Origin: Gnetum montanum
Taxonomy: Eukaryota; Streptophyta; Gnetopsida; Gnetales; Gnetaceae
DNA: 47,847 nucleotides
NCBI GenBank assembly: GCA_015680685.1
Contig: MNCI01014252.1
Coordinates: forward strand, 5,697-53,543
Reading direction: 5' to 3'
Made by a program: the position numbers and the translations under genes. Below, piece after piece: positions 44,583-47,847 of this stretch (the stretch's first letter is position 1; each line of letters opens with the position of its first letter). The notes under the pieces were generated by a model. It was given only the letters and a program-made list of their open reading frames with translations. It had not been told where the DNA came from and did not search any database.

Positions 44583-46250
44583 AAGAGATCTAGTTCAATT
44601 ATTCCTTGCATTAAGGTCAGTGATGTGTATGGTTATAAAGTCTCATGCTCTAGAATATCATTGAGAGTGTGAGTATTATTACCTAGGATGTAGTTCCATT
44701 ATATTTCTAATATTCTTTTGAATTAATAGAAGATAAAATGTTTCCTTGTTTCTATTAATTAAAATATCTTACATAATATTTACATTCGGTGTATTTGAAG
44801 TATTAAGGAAAAATGGAATGACCTTGCTCCAATATTTCTTATATCTAGTTTCCTTTATTTCTTCCTATCTTTCCATTTATTTAATACTTTCTTTGCTTTT
44901 TCTTCCACTATATTTAGTACAATTGAGAATTTCTTATCTATTGAATCCCAAATTTTTTCAACCTTAAGTATAATATCATTAACAGACTTCTACATCGATA
45001 AAATCTTTGTTGCAACCTAAAATTTTGCATGGGTTTAATTATTTAATTTAATGCATGTGATTAATTCTTTAATATTGATAGATGTTTTTCAATAAAATAG
45101 CTCTAATATTCTTGGTACAATCATAGGATTATATTACTCTTGTTACTGTTATTACTATTATTGTTATTGTTGTTAGTTTTCTACATAAGTGAATGCAATC
45201 TTCTTGCTAGGGTATTTTGTTACCATTTTATATCATTTGTTGTACTACAATTGGAGCCTAGTCATAGATCTTATAAATATTTTATAATTAAATATTAAAA
45301 TCCAAACACCCTAGGAAGGTTTTCTTTTGTCAATTATTATGCCTTTACAAGTATTTGGTTATGCATATTTTATTCTTTATGCACATTCAGTTATATATAT
45401 TGAATCTTTATTATGGGCTTTTAGTTATGCATCTATTATTTAAATGTGCATCTATTATTTTTATTATTCATATGTGATTATATAATAATCTATTCATGGA
45501 GCAATTTCAAACCCTAACTTTACCCAAGTCATATTCCTTGGTCCTTTTTGTCATTAAACTAGGATTTTAAGTTCATTTTTTATTATAATTAAATATTGTA
45601 TATATTAGCTTTGTTTTTAAAGAGTAACTTAAGATGATGTCCTACCTATAATTTGATTTTTCCAATGTATTCAGGATGTTTAAAAACATTAGTTTTAACC
45701 CTTGGTTCACAAGAATCAAAGTAACATTTTTCAAGATATCACATTTTTAGTTTGCTAAAAACAACATGAAAGTTTCAGCATTTGAATTGGATAACTATGA
45801 TAAGTGATGCTTGCATATGATTTCAATAGACAATTAGGTAATACACTTGAGATTGATTTGATAGGTTGAAACAAAATTGGATTTGGAGTCTGGATGTACA
45901 TATTATGAGTGTTCAAGTGTGAAGGTATTAGTGGAGAGAGAAATTAAAGAAAAGAACTTATGAAAATGGTTTATGTTTAAGAAATAGAATGAAAACTCAA
46001 TAAAAGTAAAAATGGAAATCACATAGAAAAGGGAAAAGGGAATATATATATATTAAACATAACATATATATTTTATATGTTATGTATAATACTTTTTCTC
46101 CATCGCATGCACATTATGTTCTCTTCTACCACATGTTTGTTTCCACCATCATTTTTACAAAACTATGTTCTATCATGTTTTTTTGAAACATTTTTTCTAC
46201 CCTTTCCTCATTTTAAAGTTGATTTTAGGCTAATTCCTTATGTTCTTCCT
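44387..46250. other. AT-rich spacer right of E
   Basis: Flank of element E, starting with its target duplication GTTTC. It has a (GT)n run at about 44544-44580 and an 11-base perfect inverted repeat at 46058-46068 and 46074-46084 (CATAACATATA with a 5-base loop). Open stretches such as 44746-44967 are hydrophobic and without recognisable motifs. The last part may be the U3 of element F, but no LTR start is visible. Confidence 0.5.
44544..44580. repeat. (GT)n microsatellite
   Basis: About 18 uninterrupted GT units between TTGTT and GGAAGAG. A simple repeat in the flank of E. Confidence 0.95.
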
Positions 46251-46251
46251 C

Positions 46252-46536
46252 TTATAAATAGATTTTTATCCTTAATACATCTCATCTTAATTCTCTCAAC
46301 AAATTTGGAATTGGTGTCATTCTCTCCAAGTCTTTTGGGATTGGTCATTCTCTCAACACATTTGGAATTGATGTCAATCTCTCCAAGTCTTCCTTCCTAA
46401 CCATTGTATTGGTTTTCCTCAATGTATCTTTCAAGATGATTGTGTTAAGCATCACCTTAAGAAAGCCTAGAAAATCCTCTTATTTGAGATTATCTTCTTT
46501 ATTTGGAAATGTCACCTAGATGCTTGGTATCAAAAC
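46252..46536 (+). repeat. Probable LTR end and primer site of element F
   Basis: TATAAATA at 46253-46260 is followed about 270 bases later by TGGTATCAAAAC (46525-46536), 10 of 12 bases like the tRNA-Met primer site TGGTATCAGAGC. Between them, a 57-base unit is repeated (46293 and 46350, starting CTCTCAAC). The arrangement suits the R-U5 end of an LTR belonging to a lineage other than A-E. The LTR start was not found, so this is tentative. Confidence 0.4.
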
Positions 46537-46849
46537 AAAAACTACAATGAATTTGACTAAGGTATGAAATGATCTATTAATAGTATTTTTCAACTTCAAT
46601 GTCAAGAACTAGGCTTTATCAATAATATTACCTATTTCTAAATGGTTTCTCTTTGAATTAGTTGTATTGGTCTCTTTCGTCTTGGGGGGTGCAATAAGCT
46701 TATGTCTTGTTGCATGTGATTGGGGGGTCATCTTGCAACATTGGGCTCTATTAAGGTTTTCTTTTAATTTTTCTTCTCCAGCTTCTAGCTCACCTTAACA
46801 ACCCCCCCTCTCCCCCTCATCTTAATTCTTAGAAGGGTTTCTAGTGTGA

Positions 46850-47847
46850 CAGATTTTGAGAATTGGATAGAAAAGAAAGATGCTAAGAATTTTCTTGTTG
46901 AGAGTTCCTATTTTGTTTAACTGCCTAGTCTACACGGTCCTTATAATACCTACTTGTAACAAATAAAATTTTGCAAAAACATTCGAGCACAACTCCATGA
47001 ATCTACTTCTAATTTTCCCCAGAGATAGAGATAGTTCCACAAGAAAACTAGAAATAGAGCAAGATCCATTTTTATCCAAGAAAACTAGAAATAGAGCAAG
47101 AAAATTATCCTAACACTAGGTAGAAATAGTGCTGATCCATCTACTAAGAGAAAATATTTTGAGCCAAATAGAAGAGATAAGGATAAAGGTAAAGACAATC
47201 AAGTAAAGCAAAGCACTCCAAATCAATCTTTCAATAAATGGATAAAGAGATCAAGCTTTATTGGTGATGGAGAGTATGATTTGATTGAAGACCTTAAACA
47301 TGTCAAGGCCAATATTAGTTTCTATCAGTTGCTTCAAATAGGAGATCAGCAAAGAAAGGCTTTAGAGTTCATTAAAGGTAAAAGGAGAGTTAGAGAATCA
47401 GAGTTAAGTTATGTGTCTAATAATGATGAGAAGTTAAAGACCTCGCATGATAAAGAAGCTCCTCCTTTTCTTTTGAGAATGAAATTAAAGGATAAATACT
47501 TACACAATTATTTGGTTGATTTTGGAGCTACATCTACGATAATGCCATTGTCTATATGCAAGAAACTTGGTTTGATCCCTAAAAAATCAAATAGAAAGAT
47601 TGTTCAAGTGGATAAAAGTAGGGTGAAGATTGTGGATCAATTACCAAATGTCCTATTGGAAATTGCTTCTAAACCCTGCGTCAGAAGTAGAGTAACTATT
47701 CAAGTGGCGGATATACTAGATTCGCATAGTCTCTTATTGAGTAGAAGTTGAAGCAAACATTTCTCAGGTTACATATCAACAGATTATTCTCACATGTGGT
47801 TACCTTGGAAAGGAGAACCAAATCAGATATACATCTATAGTGAACCT
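46850..47847 (+). pseudogene. Element F: gag linker and aspartic protease of another gypsy lineage, cut by the window end
   Basis: A basic linker (about 47160-47275: STKRKYFEPNRRDK, then QSFNKWIKRS) is followed by the open frame 47281-47751. It reads IEDLKHVKANISFYQLLQI, a helix typical of the region before protease in many plant gypsy polyproteins, then LVDFGATSTIMPLSICKKLG, the retropepsin active site with DFG for DSG. A single TGA at 47749-47751, at a place where a Trp is expected, interrupts the frame, which goes on in phase as GYISTDYSHMWLPWKGEPNQ to the window end. Its protease and its primer site differ from those of A-E. A 24-base unit is directly repeated at 47041 and 47078. Confidence 0.7.

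Noticed and set aside
46077-46400. A 107-codon hydrophobic frame
   Set aside because: It spans the probable TATA box and a 57-base tandem repeat of element F, and shows no signal or domain; the frame is probably chance.
1-47847. CRISPR arrays, rRNA or tRNA genes, bacterial operons
   Set aside because: No regular repeat-spacer pattern, no cloverleaf or rRNA-like sequence and no ribosome-binding sites were seen. The tRNA-like words found are primer-binding sites.

Overview
The window is AT-rich eukaryotic DNA, almost certainly from a plant with a large, repeat-rich genome. A gymnosperm would fit the depth of nesting and decay, but the sequence does not prove it. I see no intact host gene. The dominant content is a cluster of decayed Ty3/gypsy LTR retrotransposons, all on the + strand and all of one Athila-like family. 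Evidence for the lineage: a primer-binding site derived from the tRNA-Asp type (TGGCGCCGTTGCCGGGGA), a DLGSS-type protease active site, reverse transcriptase blocks such as FLDGYSGYNQI and FMDDFSTYG, LTR ends TGATGAG...CTCATCA, and a long non-coding 3' region between pol and the 3' LTR.

Layout. 1-1594: AT-rich flank with a broken hAT-like transposase fragment (1059-1592). 1595-7819: element A (5' LTR, gag, protease, RT/RNase H, start of integrase). 7820-26659: element B, inserted into the integrase gene of A (duplication GATCC/GGTCC). 12539-19662: element C, inserted into the integrase gene of B (duplication ACATA). 26660-26741: a short continuation of A's integrase. 26742-33355: element D, lacking its 5' LTR and most of gag, fused to A by an abrupt junction. 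33356-34318: non-element spacer with degenerate GAGACAT repeats. 34319-44386: element E, complete from LTR to LTR (duplication GTCTC/GTTTC). 44387-46250: AT-rich spacer. About 46252-47847: remains of a different gypsy lineage (F; tRNA-Met-type primer site, gag linker, aspartic protease), running off the right edge.

How the parts relate. All elements carry the same module order: LTR, primer site, gag with a Retrotrans_gag core and CX2CX3HX4C knuckle, protease, RT, RNase H, integrase, a central purine tract, about 2 kb of conserved non-coding DNA, a terminal purine tract and the 3' LTR. None is coding-competent. C has lost RT, RNase H and integrase, so if it jumped in that state it needed proteins from a relative. 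B alone carries an extra 3' reading frame (22673-25520) in the position of an env-like gene. It is preceded by a U3-like TATA segment and a 60-61 bp GT...AG module that all four elements with a 3' region share. Much of the decay is CAG to TAG, CGA to TGA and TGG to TGA/TAG, as expected of heavily methylated plant repeats.

Quality note: the three N positions (34843, 35088, 35993) flank sequence that looks like assembly error: a 244 bp exact inverted copy inside the 5' LTR of E, and a 51 bp direct duplication inside its gag.
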